DNA from: Haliclona indistincta
Taxonomy: Eukaryota > Porifera > Demospongiae > Haplosclerida > Chalinidae
Assembly (NCBI GenBank): GCA_964017065.1
Contig: OZ024786.1
Span: 4,627,781-4,691,780, forward strand
Length of the DNA: 64,000 nt
Reading direction: 5' to 3'
The stretch's first letter is position 1. Each line of letters starts with the position of its first letter. This document shows positions 1 through 13,500 of this stretch, piece after piece. The notes beneath the pieces are model-generated. The model had not been told where the DNA came from. It worked only from the letters and a program-made list of their open reading frames with translations, and searched no databases. Both the position numbers and the translations under genes were made by a program.

Positions 1-97
1 TTACTTTTGCAAGAATCATCCCATCTTGTTCCTTTCCTTTTTTAAGAGTCATCCCTACACTTTCCAGTTTTTTTATTAAAGCTTTTTTACTTTACTT
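1..97. mobile_element. Foldback element, right-end fragment
   Basis: The first bases match the right arm of the complete foldback element at 45867-46536. They share a 'cttttgcaagaatcatccc' repeat unit, then 'agagtcatccctacactt', an A/T-rich stretch and the terminal 'cttttttactttactt'. The rest of the element lies outside the window. Confidence 0.8.
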
Positions 98-3000
98 GTG
101 TAGTACAAAAGTGGTATGTAGTACATTAAACACAAGCACAACTCTCAAACATTAACATAGCAGTATAAGCTTGAAGGCTATAGCCTAGTAATCCAGCAAG
201 GTGTTGTAATCAACAATAGACGTGCTTACAATGTTCTATAATGGTCAGCATGCTACTATTACTCTGTTCCTTGAGGCTTTCTGTAGAATCAGTACATTGC
301 TAAAAAGTCTGCTGTCAAAAGTTTTGTCACTGGACAAGTCTAGATCACCACATAAGCAAATCACTAGGTAACATGCAATGAAGCAAGCTGTATTATAGTA
401 CTGACACTTGGTGCAAAGTTGACAGTACCCCAGGTAGGTGTTCAAAGCTATACATCTATGCTTAGGTGTGGATTGTGATGGCTGGATTATCACCATGATA
501 TCACATCATGTTGTACAACATGTTTTGGAAATGCAACCTTTGAAAAGTTCTTCCATAGACAAGTCAACCTTGACCTTCACTTCTAGTCAGTCACTTGTAT
601 TAAAATACTGATTGGTCAATGTCATACACGAACTCCACAACCACTGTACTTGCATTACTACTACAGTTCACTTTGAATGTGAGCAGAGAGCAGGTGAGTG
701 CATGGTGTGGCTATACATACAATCACACGGCAAGCATGCACCATAAATATTCATCTACCACAACTCAAGGGTGTACCCAGACCATTGATTAGTTTCAATG
801 AAAACTATTACTAACCAATGGTCAACCACAGTGGTGAGTGTGAAAACCCAATTGGGTCTAGCTATGCCCAGAGGAGGTCAAACAGCATTTTCAGCACATG
901 CAGCAAAAATGTCCAACATGTGTTTTATTTCTAAATAAAGTTGCTAAAAGTCTGCTGTGAAACGTTTTGTCACTGGAGAAGTCTAGCAGGAGTAAAGCTC
1001 AATGGGCGCACCTGTATCAGACCATGGAAGCATTTACATCTGTCCAATACAAACCGTGAAACCACAATACTAGAGCAGTACAGTGTCTAAAGGATACAGT
1101 TCCTGAACAAGACAATATCAAGTTCTACTTGCATTATTATTTAGAGCTTACTTTTCAGCAGCATAGATTGCAAACTGAAGTAACAGACAGAATGACACAC
1201 ACACATACACAAATGAACTACTGGATGCCTCATGGCTCCTCAGACTTTAAAACTAGTGAGAATGCACTATGTAAGTGCATTCTTTAGCAACTGATTTTCT
1301 TTCTGACAAGTAAACATTCTCACACACAACAACATACAGTCATGTAATTAATTGTGTTGTCATGAATTATGATGCTCAGTACAGGTGCAATAGGACAGTG
1401 GTGAACACCAGAACACATGAACAAGAAACAACTATAACTGTTTACAATCAGCTGTGTAACTTCTATGTTTATGTGTTTGTGTTGTATGTTCCAGATGCAT
1501 AATGTGACTTTTAAATGTGTTCTACTGAAGAAGATACATGTATTTGGAACAACAGAATATACCACTCTTGACTCAAACACACAGTACTGATGTTGTATTA
1601 GCAAGTCAAAAGCATAGGCAAGGTTTCTATAGGAGTTATCAGTGATTGAGCTGCCTGACCTCTCATTGATAATAGACTACAAAAACTTTTCCAAAAAGGT
1701 ACAAAATTGAGTAGTAACAATAATGGTGAGACAATGCGCTAAAAAGCACCAAAAATCCAAAATCAGTGTACATATTATTGACAAGAAATGCTCTACAAAC
1801 CAACAACACTATCAACAATACTGACAGATACAACATATACCAATTTATTGTATGGTATTACATAACAGTAACCTCTAAAGCTCAAGGTTTCCAAATTCTG
1901 TAATACTAGCTAGAAAAACTCTGTAAGAAAGTATTGATTGTGAAAGCATAATTTTACTGTGTGTCTTCTTACTGTTCCACAGAGGCAGCTTTCCACAGCT
2001 TTGTATAGTATCTAGTATTGTCTGATTACAGTAACCAGCATTATTAAAAGCAAGTATTAATAAGTGTCATATTACCTGTATAGTGGGGTCACTACAGTCA
2101 TGTTTTAGGATAAAACCCAAACATCAATAATACATGTACCAGGATGGAGGACAGACTCTGTAGCTACCTATAATATCTACAGCCAACAGGGATTGTAGGT
2201 CACTTGACTAGTTGATTCAATACGTCCAGCTAGTGAGTGCGCACAGCACAGTTGCTAATTGTGAAGAAACTGTACTATACCAATGACGCGATAGCTTGGT
2301 CAAGCAACGTATAGTAGTGCTGTTGCATATGCATGATGGAACAATGGCCATGTTTTTATGCCCACCTTACAGTGTACAGGAACACACAAAGATGACTTCT
2401 AGACTAGCAGTGCTATAAACACATTGACAGCCACATTTGTGTATTTCACCACTAATTTTCATAATACTTTAGCCACCTAGGGTTCATGCTGATGAGTAAG
2501 CACTTGTAATGAGTCTGTAGGTACGACAAAAACAAATGGTGTATCAAATGGTGGCAAGTCAATCCACAAGTATCTATAACTATCTGCCTTTCTCCTGGAC
2601 TTTTACCATGCACATGGTGCAATACTTGCATGGCTAATAATTATTTATGAATAGTTGGTGAGCAATTTGACACATGTGCAGACAGTACACACTAAACAAG
2701 GAAGGGGATGAGGAACATGAAAGTAAATGCTAGTTAGCAACTTATGGTACTCAATGATAACAGGACATTTAGGTGCATGCTAACCACTTTTGCTCTGCTC
2801 CAGATACAGTAAGTCTATACTAGGGACGTGCTGACTCGTCTGCGAATTGGACCCCTAGTACCTTGGTCGCCTTACAAGCTATCATCAGTGGTGTTTCACT
2901 ATTGAAACAAGGCTCTGGTGTGGGCTCTGTGATGTATACTATAATGCACCTAGTAGTACAACAAATTGCAGGAAGAAATCAAATGCAGGCTCTACTTAGC

Positions 3001-5249
3001 GAGTAAGTACTTGCTGCCAATGCCTGTCATGTTCAAAATATGTATTTCTAGCCATGGGTATTCTTGCAGTCAGAGTTACAGTGTGCAGTTTGTCTGTCTA
3101 TCTATACACATCAATCATAACAAGTTGCAGCTCTACAAATTTCCTTTGGGTAATCCCACATGCCAGCAAATGATGTACTTAGCAGAAGTATTTTGTGTAG
3201 CAACAAGATAAAAATCTTCAGTATCACAACCAATGAAAGATAACTACAGAATGCAGACAACCTACATAATTATTATATTCATCATTGTGCCTAGCAATGA
3301 AGACAGATTTTGCACGTGCCTATGGGTAAGAAGTAAATGACGGTAGTAGGCTCTCCACCTACTGTAATTTGTATTATAATGGCCACCCAAGAAAGTAGCT
3401 GACCTCAGAAGTTTTGATGTATGCATGGAATATAATTAACTGACCACATAGACTCACTAGATTTAATGACAAGGAATTGTTGGTGTTACCAAGAGTCAAG
3501 AGTTACCAAGAGTCCTTAATGAACTCTTGGTGTTACATGTATCATGTGCCATGTCCAAATACTTTTTTCCATCCCACACACAGCTTTAGCACAAAAGGTT
3601 GGCTTGTGTTAACCATTCAGATATGTAATACAAGTACCTACAAAGTGACCACACACATACAGGTGTACATGTACTTTAAAATTGAAATATTCATTGAACA
3701 AAACTTCAGGTAATTAAATTTCGTAATCCCTGGGCCCTACCAAATGTTTTACACAACGAAAATTTCCCTAACTTCTGGACAATAATTATTTAAGCTACCT
3801 GTACAATTTTCATGTTGACCACTTGGTCAGCACAATTAAGTGGTCAACATGAATCTATTAACATGGATAGTGAGTTGTATAAAAGTATACCTGTACATAG
3901 ATGGCAGCCGAGTCAACTGGTATCCACACAACAACCGGTCCTAAATTGTACTTCGCACCTGTGTCCTATCCTCACACTATCAAGGCAGTCAGTTTGTCAC
4001 ATCCTGCCCTGGTCCTAAGTCAAGATGAGCACAGGTTCAGTAGGACTGATAATGACTGAGTTGAGTGTCTCATATGCAGCTGTATAGACTACGCTTCCAT
4101 TGAGACGAATTCCAACCTCCTGGAGAGAATATATACTAGCTGAGACAACTTTCAGTGAAGAGCAAGTTTAAAACTAAACCCAAAACAGATTCATCACCAC
4201 TTAACAAAGCAAAACCACCTACAAGGCTGATCTGGCCTAGTTATAGAGACAATCTGCCAATGCTAATCTGGTAAACAAGGTCGAAATAGGCGAAATTCAT
4301 AATGATGAATGCTTTACCACTAGGACTTCAAGTTGGCTGACCATGTGTGTACATGAGAGTACTGTATGTGTGATAATTATTAATCACCTTTAAACAGAGA
4401 GGAAACAATCCTGATCCTCCCGGGCTTGGTGTATAAAAGTCAAGCATCTCGCTAGACTATGAATATCGGGAAAGACTGAAGGTCATCTTGAAGGCCCTGT
4501 TCTTCGACAATTGAATGTCATAAGACCACTCATATTCTGCGAATTTTTGTGCAATACTGTAATCCACCACTACCTCTGGAACAGTTTCTATGGTTAGAAT
4601 ACAAAGTAAAATATCTAGAGTGTTTTGGCTACATTATGATGGTTTGCAATTTACAAGGCATACCCCAACCACACAACTTACGTTCAAACTCATGGTCATG
4701 CGCATGCATACAAGGTCACCAGATATTCACCTAACGCCGGCATCAGCACAATATAATATATATTATATATATAGCACCAACACGGTATAGCGTCAAAAGA
4801 TGGCTTGGCGCAATGATCTAGAGACAAACAAAACTCACCAGCATCTAGAACACGTGATTGTACGCCACACCTTCTGATAACGCCCCTTGACAACTTGAAA
4901 ACAGTTACTCGTCGGTGTGCTGTCGAAAGTATGCCAGCTCAGTCTACCGGCGGCATGCCATGCACATGATTGAATGACATACGGCAGCGTGAATTAACTG
5001 TGCATTAAGGTGTGTAAGTAGTGAAGGTGTACCGGATAGTGACGGTGAAGCAGTGAGGTCACCGTGCGACTGTGTGTGATGGCCGGTGTGTCATGCTCCA
5101 CAATATAGTGTGAGTCAGAGTATACTGAGTATCTCAAAACCAGCCACCAGTGATCAAACAAACCACTCAAAAGCACTGAAATATATCATTCCGCAGTACA
5201 TTCTCACAAAGTTGCGTGCCGTGCTGTCACGGCCCGGCTCACTTGATTC
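98..5249. other. Non-coding stretch, no gene recognised
   Basis: About 5 kb without any open frame that looks like protein. The longest frames are under 100 codons, low in complexity and without domain motifs or consistent splice phases. It holds short AT-rich palindromes (for example around 4751-4774) and the hairpin listed at 3811. It could be intergenic or a large intron. Confidence 0.6.
3811..3851. repeat. Perfect 14-bp inverted repeat (hairpin)
   Basis: The arm CATGTTGACCACTT at 3811-3824 is matched by its exact reverse complement at 3838-3851, with a 13-base loop. No gene or element around it explains the hairpin. Confidence 0.85.
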
Positions 5250-5255
5250 ATGAGT

Positions 5256-5510
5256 CAAAATCTCAACTTAACTAGTGCTAACACCGTAACCAACCACCCA
5301 ATAGTACTGAACTGCATCCTCCTGCAGGACATTCTGTGCTGTGAACAGCTCCAATCTGTTATCATTCAAAATCTCAAAACCAGTGCTAACATCGTAACCA
5401 ACCACCCAATAGCACTGAAATGCATCCTCCTGCAGGTCATTCTGTGTTGCGAACTGCTCAAATCATTCAAAATCTCAAAACCATTGCTAACATCATAACC
5501 AACCACCCAA
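5256..5510. repeat. Tandem repeat, 101-111 bp unit, about 2.5 copies
   Basis: The motif 'caaaatctcaa' recurs at 5256, 5367 and 5468. The intervening text ('gctaacatcgtaaccaacc', 'catcctcctgcag') is well conserved between units. The array abuts the satellite that starts at 5514. Confidence 0.85.
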
Positions 5511-5513
5511 TTG

Positions 5514-6908
5514 TATCAAATGCACTGGCAGTATAGAATATTCACTGCATTTGAGCTCATGGAGAAAGAAAATGGTGCTGTTTGACTAAAATAAGAGTTT
5601 AGCAGCTTCTAAACCCTCGAGTAGTATCAAATGCACTGGCAGTATAGAGTATTCACTGCATTTGAGCTCATAGAGCAAGAAAATGATGTTGTTTGACGAG
5701 TTTAGCAACTTTTAAACCATCAAGTTGAATCAAATGCACTGGTATAGTATAGAGTATTCACTGCATTTAGCTCATAGAGCAAGAAAATGATGTTGTTTCA
5801 CAGCAGCTTCTAAACCCTCCAGTTGTATCAAATGCACTAGCATTATAGAATATTCACTGCATTTGAGCTCATGGAGAAAGTAAATGATGTTGTTTGACTA
5901 AAATAAGAGTTTAGCAGCTTCTAAACTTTCTAATGCACTGGCAGTATAGAATATTCACTGCATTTGAGCTCATGGAGAAAGAAAATGATGTTGTTTGACT
6001 AAAATAAGAGTTTAGCAGCTTCTAAACTTTATAGTTGTATCAAATGCACTGGCAGTATAGAATATTCACTGCATTTGAGCTCATGGAGAAAGAAAATGAT
6101 GTTGTTTGACTAAAATAAGAGTTTAGCAGCTTCTAAACTTTCTAGTTGTATCAAATGCACTGGCAGTATAGAATATTCACTGCATTTGAGCTCATGGAGA
6201 AAGAAAATGATGTTGTTTGACTAAAATAAGAGTTTAGCAGCTTCTAAACTTTCTAATGCACTGGTAGTATAATAGAGTATTCACTGAATTTGAGCTCATA
6301 GAGCAAGAAAATGATGTAGTTTGACTAAAATAAGAGTTTAGCAACTTTTAAACCCTCGAGTTGAATCAAATGCACTGAGAGTATTCACTGCATTTGAGCT
6401 CATAGAGCAAGAAAATGATGTTGTTTCACAAATATAAGAGTTTAGCAGCTTCTAAACCCTCGAGTAGCATCAAATGCACCGGTATTTCATAGAGTATTCA
6501 CTGCATTTGAACTCATAGAGCAAGAAAATGATGTTGTTTGACTAAAAAAAGAGTTTAGCAGCTTCTAGACTTTCTAGTTGTATCAAATGCACTGGCAGTA
6601 TAGAATATTCACTGCATTTGAACTCATAGAGCAAGAAATGATGTTATTTGAACTCATAGAGCAAGAAAATGATGTTGTTTGACTAAAATAAGAGTTTAGC
6701 AACTTCTAAACCCTCGAGTTGAATCAAATGCTCTGGTATAGTATAGAGTATTCACTGCATTTGAGCTCATGGAGAAAGAAAATGATGTTGTTTGACTAAA
6801 ATAAGAGTTTAGCAACTTCTAAACCCTCCAATTGTATCAAATGCACTGCTATTATAGATTATTCACTGCATTTGAGCTCATGGAGAAGAAAATGATGTTG
6901 TTTGACAT
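5514..6908. repeat. Satellite array, about 14 copies of a 98-115 bp unit
   Basis: The unit begins with 'caaatgcactggcagtatag', continues with 'ttcactgcatttgagctca' and 'aaaatgatgttgtttgac', and ends with 'gtttagcagcttctaaac'. Copies start near 5518, 5629, 5727, 5826, 5932, 6039, 6151, 6254, 6366, 6471, 6583, 6721 and 6836, with one degenerate partial copy near 6640. Units differ by small indels, so open frames inside are by chance. Confidence 0.9.
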
Positions 6909-7267
6909 CGCACTGTGCATATCAACCATCATTGTTTATTCTCTCTTGTTTATAAAAGAAATGGCATCATCAACAAACAGTATTAAACTTAAGAACAATG
7001 TCTTTGTAACAAAAGTTTGATGAGTATAATTGCTGTGCTAATGTTTCTTGAAAGCGGATGCACACACGTTATGATTGTTGATTAGAAATAACAGGAGATG
7101 AGAAAGAGCAATGTGTAGAGACCCTCATGACCATACTGCACACGACCATAACCTAAAGAAATAGATGATAAGTGATCATGAAATCACACTAACGATCATA
7201 ACTATGTGTACATACTCACAAGTCACACAAGCCCACTGGCAGACTCTCACACAAGCAAAGTCTCTCA
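6909..7267. other. Non-coding spacer
   Basis: The stretch lies between the satellite and the first SINE copy. I see no gene or motif in it. Confidence 0.6.
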
Positions 7268-7440
7268 CTAACATGAGAGACACAGTTGGTGCTCCTGTGA
7301 GTTCCTTGCCCGGCTCCAGGAGACTGCGTAGCACCGGCACACAGTACCTGCTTGGTGCACAGGTGTCCTGGCTTCGCCAGGTGCGCGTGACCCTTGTGGC
7401 AGCAAGATGCGTTGCTTTGCTTTGTGTGTGTGTGTCCTAG
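7268..7440 (+). mobile_element. SINE body, 5'-truncated copy
   Basis: About 140 bp, starting 'gagagacacagttggtgctc' and running through 'cttgcccggctccaggaga' to 'gcgtgacccttgtggcagca', then a short GT-rich tail. The same text occurs reverse-complemented at 7755-7895. This copy lacks the tRNA-like head seen in the minus copy. The small open frames here are shadows of the repeat. Confidence 0.75.
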
Positions 7441-7734
7441 CTGGCTTTGCCAGAGACACTAGTAGAAACGCTGTCAAACACACGCATACACTCACATAAG
7501 ACTTACCAGTTACCACTCTCATACTGCTCTAGCTACACATCAGGTGGCTACAAGAATTAATGGAGATAGGTGAGAAAGAGTTCTATAGAGGAAGAGAGAG
7601 GTGAGAAAGTACTGTCACACACACTGACATACTTACTCACACTCCACTGCGTTCATAATGTGTGGCTACATGAATTGATCGAGATTCATATTGTGTGGCT
7701 GGGGAGGAAGGAGAGAGAGGCACACACACAAGTA

Positions 7735-8070
7735 CACACAAAAGCAAAAAGCAAAGAATCTTGCTGCCACAAGGGTCACGCGCACCTGGCGAAGCCAGGA
7801 CACCTGTGCACCAAGCAGGTACTGTGTGCCGGTGCTACGCAATCTCCCGGAGCCGGGCAAGAAACTCGCAGGAGCACCAACTGTGTCTCTCACTGCAGGT
7901 GTGGGCACCCGAAGTCCCACCGACGCCATTAGTGATTCAATGAGACACAGCCAGTGTACTTTGCTCCCCAGTACAAGACCAGGTACCCGGATGGGTGGGC
8001 TGGGTACTTGAGATTTTTTTCCTCTGCTCTGGGATTCGAACCGGTGTCCTCTGGGTTGTAAGCCCAAGAC
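7735..8070 (-). mobile_element. tRNA-headed SINE copy
   Basis: Read on the minus strand, the segment opens with a tRNA-like 3' half. There is an anticodon-arm-like part with a TAC anticodon in a 7-base loop, then the exact B-box GGTTCGAATCC (8029-8039). A unique body follows, then the same 140 bp as the copy at 7268, and a GT-rich tail. The D-arm/A-box half is missing; the AC microsatellite sits where it should be. The T stem is poorly paired, so this is a SINE and not a working tRNA gene. Confidence 0.7.
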
Positions 8071-9311
<1,241 letters not shown>

Positions 9312-10157
9312 TTGCTATAGAGGAACTTGCTGTGAACTTGCTGAAGGTATTTCTGTGAACTTGCTGTAGAGGTATTTCATCGTTTCGGTCACAACATGCG
9401 CTGTGGGATCCCGTACGACCAAATGTTGCTTGAAATTCAATAATTTCCTTGAGCAATCAACAGTAAAAAAATGCCAGAAGTCATGATTTGCTAAGATACA
9501 GATAATATCCTCATAGTGACAACATTCTTTCTCGCATCGAAGACAAGCCTCATAAAATAGCTGAGCTAACGACTTGCTATCGGCTTTTGTAAGCCTAGAT
9601 GACAAACTTTGTTTAACTTCAATGATAGTTATAGTTCTTCTATGAAAAACTCTGGCTAAGATGTAATCCGTCTTCTTGTCTCTCCTGTGGTCAGCATTAT
9701 CTGAGTACACCAATGGGAATACTTCAAATTTGTATCGTAGTGTACTTTCCTGATCAAGGCATGATGTAACATATGCAAGAAGGATTCCAATGAGCAAGAC
9801 TTGGAACCCTTCGGAAGTTCCATCCGAATATCTACACACCAACTTCATAGTAGCGTCGATTTTTTGGGCTAGATCATTAGGATCAGAGTCAACATCATAC
9901 TTCTCAAGATATTTTAAATCCTGTAAAAAGTCTTCAAACGGTGGCAACATCAAGTTCTGTTCCATCAAGTCCCATGTAACTGTGGATGGCGAAAGAGTTG
10001 ACAATTTCAGTTGTTGGAGCAAGTCTACTTTTTTCGACGTTTTTCGCTTTTTTGGTGCTGGTTCAGATTCTTTGTACATATTTAGCTCTTCTGTCAACTC
10101 AGCCACTGTTTCCTTTAGCTGTTCTATCTCTTCAGTTTGTTCTATCTCCTCAGACAT
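9312..10157 (-). CDS. Single-exon protein with a PD-(D/E)XK-like nuclease core
   Basis: About 280 residues, uninterrupted. A TTG codon lies 12 bases upstream in the same frame, but the first real ATG is at 10157 and I prefer it. Residues about 1-35 are acidic and Glu-rich with heptad spacing (coiled-coil-like). A basic patch PKKRKTSKK near residues 36-45 looks like a nuclear localisation signal. The C-terminal half has the layout of a PD-(D/E)XK fold: an Asp in KTDYIL, about 15 residues on IIEVKQ (the E-x-K pair), then a helix with AQLFYEA whose Gln fits motif IV. Nuclease-like cores of this sort occur in transposon and Crinkler-type proteins. Function is inferred from motif spacing only. A minus-strand splice acceptor ('ttaatag') just upstream leaves room for a 5' exon. 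Confidence 0.6.
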
Positions 10158-10297
10158 GTCGGTTTTCAACCTATTAAGAGATATGAATTTACGTGCTAAT
10201 AAAACTGGAGTTAAAAGAATCTAAAAATATTATTGCTATTAGTGTACAAATGTGACCTAATTTTGGAAAAAACCGACTTATCGCGCAAAGATTATAA

Positions 10298-10537
10298 TAC
10301 CAGTAAATACTAGACACTATGAGGACAATAATATTACCAGTAAAATACTAGACACTATGAGGACAATAATATTACCAGTAAATACTAGACACTACGAGGA
10401 CAATAATATTACCAGTAAAATACTAGACACTATGAGGATAATAATATTTATATTACCAGTAAATACTAGACACTATGAGGACAATAATATTACCAGTAAA
10501 TACTAGACACTATGAGGACAATAATATTACCAGTACA
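10298..10537. repeat. Minisatellite, 37-38 bp unit, about six copies
   Basis: The units read 'taccagtaaatactagacac' followed by 'tatgaggacaataatat', with one-base variation in an A-run. It lies just upstream (minus strand) of the nuclease-like gene. Confidence 0.9.
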
Positions 10538-10813
10538 ATACACAACACAATGGCTTGTTACACAATAATACACTTATTTGTTACACAATACATGATGGTG
10601 ACACTCAAAGCTAAATGACAAGAGAGGGCAAGGCGAGGGCCAGGAGGGCACGAGGGCCGAGTCCGTGTGACAAAGACAAGAGAAAATTTAATAGTAGGAA
10701 CATGTACATGTAATTGCAAGTGTAACAATATGAGGTTTAGCCACCAAGACCAGCAGCAGTAAGCATGGTATGAGACACTTACTATGTGTAACACACACAC
10801 GAACAGGCTAATG

Positions 10814-11399
10814 GTTAAGGTTACGGGATACTGGCGCGGTTCGCGGTCAGCTGTTTGCGGTTATCAATGTAGTTTGTATTGTGTTTCGTGATGCAATTTT
10901 TGTCACCAAAAATAAGATTCTGGAAGGAATTGTAGAGAAAGCAGTTTAGTCTTCAAGGTAAAGAAAGGTCTTTCGGAGGGACTGACGAAGAGCTTTTTGT
11001 GATATCTTTCTTCGTATTCAAGCTACGCAAGGATGTTTGCGTGGTTTTGGAATTCGACACGCCATTTTCTATACTTTACAGCTTGTCTATCGTGTCAAGA
11101 AATAGCAAAGCAAAAAAGCTCTCCGTCAGTCCCTCCGTACTGTTGCTGTGTACCCTGAAGTGCAAAGTTGCCATGCTGACGATCGTTCAAGGAAAGATTT
11201 TTGGTGAATAGTTTTGCGTATTTGGGTCAACCATAGCGCACGAACAGCAAAAGCTAAAGCATTAATTATTTTTTTGCTGTATACTTTCTTTATCTAGAGC
11301 TCTTTAAGAATTCCAAGTAGAAATAGCTCCTTCATCGCTTGCTAACTGTACAAAAGAAACGCAAGCCACAGCCATCGTACCAGTATCCCGTAACCTTAA
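10814..11399. mobile_element. MITE-like element with 21-bp TIRs and an inner inverted repeat
   Basis: The left end GTTAAGGTTACGGGATACTG (10814 on) is exactly inverted at the right end, finishing CCGTAACCTTAAC at 11399. Inside there is a second inverted pair: 'ggagggactgacgaagagc' (10975 on) against 'gctctccgtcagtccctcc' (11118-11136). No transposase frame is present. I could not find a convincing target-site duplication, so the superfamily stays open. Confidence 0.7.
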
Positions 11400-12834
11400 C
11401 TGTATGACATTCTAGCAGCTGATGGAGAGGCAATAAATACAAGAGCTTGGTGCACAATAGCAGTCTTCACACTAACCAAGTCACCTTCAAAGGTCAGGGC
11501 ACAAATGCTTGGCACATTGAGGAACATTATGTGTGAACAGGTTATCACAGAGAATACACTAACTTTAATAATCATAGTACATGAAATTAACCAATTTGGG
11601 GGAACCACCTCATTGTATCGACAGATTCGGGATACAAAAACAATAAACAGCAACAGTCATGATTCTATGAGTCATGCAGTAGGCAATAGGTAAGCTAGCA
11701 ATCATTTGTGCATAGCAGCACTCATGTGATGAAGATACATGATTACTGTATGGCTCGTGGATCCACCCATCGAGGCATAATAAATTCCAGCCAAGACAGG
11801 GTTCCTTCCATGCAGTGTTCTCACCAGGATTTTGCAATAAGAGGGTACATAATGGACTTTTTGCTTATTAATCATTCATTAGGCCCAAATATGAAAAAAT
11901 GATAGGCAAGTACAAGTGCAGTAGCTAAAATCAAAGTTGATAGAGGAGTGCATTACAACAATAAGGGGGCACAGCACCCCTCTAAAGTAGCATAGAGAGA
12001 ACACTGCTTCCATGGCCGACAAGACCAGCACTATTCACATGACTATGAGGCAGGACACAGCTGCTAAACACATGATCAACAGCAGAATTTGATTTGATAA
12101 ACTTAATATTGGATGACTATCATGTTGAGTTAGCTCTTGTCATCTGTATTCACTCATTGTATTCACCACTATTCACTGCAATGTTTGAACATAATCATAC
12201 ACCTTGCAAGCATGTGCCTACTATATTACAGCACTTGTTTTGCTGTATTGACCTGATTTCAATAATACTCTGCTATCACTTGTCTCCTATCTCACTGTCA
12301 ATCCCTATCTTCCCCACTATAGTTACTGTACTAAGAACTATTCATAAAAAAGACACACAACTGGGAGAATAGTACATGTGTACTTAGTTAACCTCTGACA
12401 CAACAACAACAGCAAGGACACCATGAACTAGGCACCAATGGTGTTGATGCCACTATGCCTACATGCAACTGCTGTGACAATATACCTTCAACAATACATT
12501 GTATGGTACACAGTCAGTGACAAGGATTGAAAAAAAAGAATTACAAGTACAAACAACAGTAGCTTAGACCCAAGAAGACAGTAAACAAGAAACTACACAG
12601 CTGCTAAACACAGGTGACTATAGTGCTAGTGAATCCATTACTTCCTCATGCAGGAATACATCACCATAAAAAATTAGTTGATGCTCACACACACACATGT
12701 GCGCGCGCTACACATGATGGACCTAAATCTTGCCTAGAAAGACTAGAGACTCGAGAGTCTAAGATTACCGTTACGGTGAACGCTGAAATAGCTGAACTGA
12801 CCTAAAAATTACTTGTGCATACAAATGCTTCCAG
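11400..12834. other. Non-coding; degenerate copies of the local duplication
   Basis: No gene recognised. The piece around 11474 ('cactaaccaagtc') and 11703 ('catttgtgcatagcagcactca') are short, diverged copies of the duplicated blocks described at 12835, 15530 and 19270. Confidence 0.5.
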
Positions 12835-13500
12835 GCTTCTGGTCCAAACAAACCAGACCGTCTGCTACAGCTAGCAACCACAACATACCACAACATTGCA
12901 CAACTCAGGAATAGGATTCTACATTCTCTGACCCCTGCACAGACACAAAAAGGCAGACCTGCCAGACTAGAAAACATACAAAATTCTCTATTCCCCCAAT
13001 AGCCTGCTATATTCCCAGTATGTATGCAGATTCTACCAGTCACCGAGAATTATGTACGTGTACATGCAGTGGTAATTAATTGATACATGTACATGACAAC
13101 AGCAAGTCAACATTCATTTGTGCGTAGCAGCACTCACCAGTGATCGAGTGTGGGGGCAAAAGCCAAGAGGGTGGAGCCAACTGCAGAAAATGAAAAATGG
13201 TAAGTATAAATAAAACTGTGGTACTGTAGGTTTGGTCAACAAAACCTAAGTGAATTAAGGCAGCCGTAAGCTAACAAGGCATGAAACGTACAACATAATA
13301 TGATGAAGACATCACCGCGCACATGGACAATTCAAGGCTCCAGTTAGAAGCTGATGGACAGGTAGTAGACAAATGCATGACTACACACTAACCAAGTCGC
13401 TGTCTCTTAACTAAAAACACAAGGATCACAGCACAGCTACCAGGCACGCACATCAAGGTACATATGTGTGAACAGGTTATCACTGCAATGTATACAATGA
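12835..13500. repeat. Diverged segmental duplication, block A
   Basis: Shares order and text with 15530-16100 and 19270-20170. The shared pieces are 'ctagcaaccacaacat', a 'tgcagattctacca' piece, 'caacattcatttgtgc', a small exon-like segment, 'ggcatgaaacgtacaaca' and 'cactaaccaagtcgctgtct'. Similarity is clear but interrupted by many indels, so this is an old duplication and not a recent tandem array. Confidence 0.7.
13138..13180 (-). other. Candidate mini-exon A
   Basis: On the minus strand the 43 bp are bounded by 'tttctgcag' before and 'gtgagtgctg' after, both good splice signals. A reading frame gives Leu-Ala-Pro-Pro followed by mixed hydrophobic residues. It is homologous to the candidate at 15601. 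The lengths differ by one base (43 against 42), which argues against a shared reading frame. Non-coding or alternative exons remain possible. Confidence 0.3.

Noticed and set aside
8021..8070. A tRNA gene on the minus strand
   Set aside because: Only the 3' half is present, the T stem pairs poorly and the D arm is replaced by a microsatellite, so it is a SINE head.
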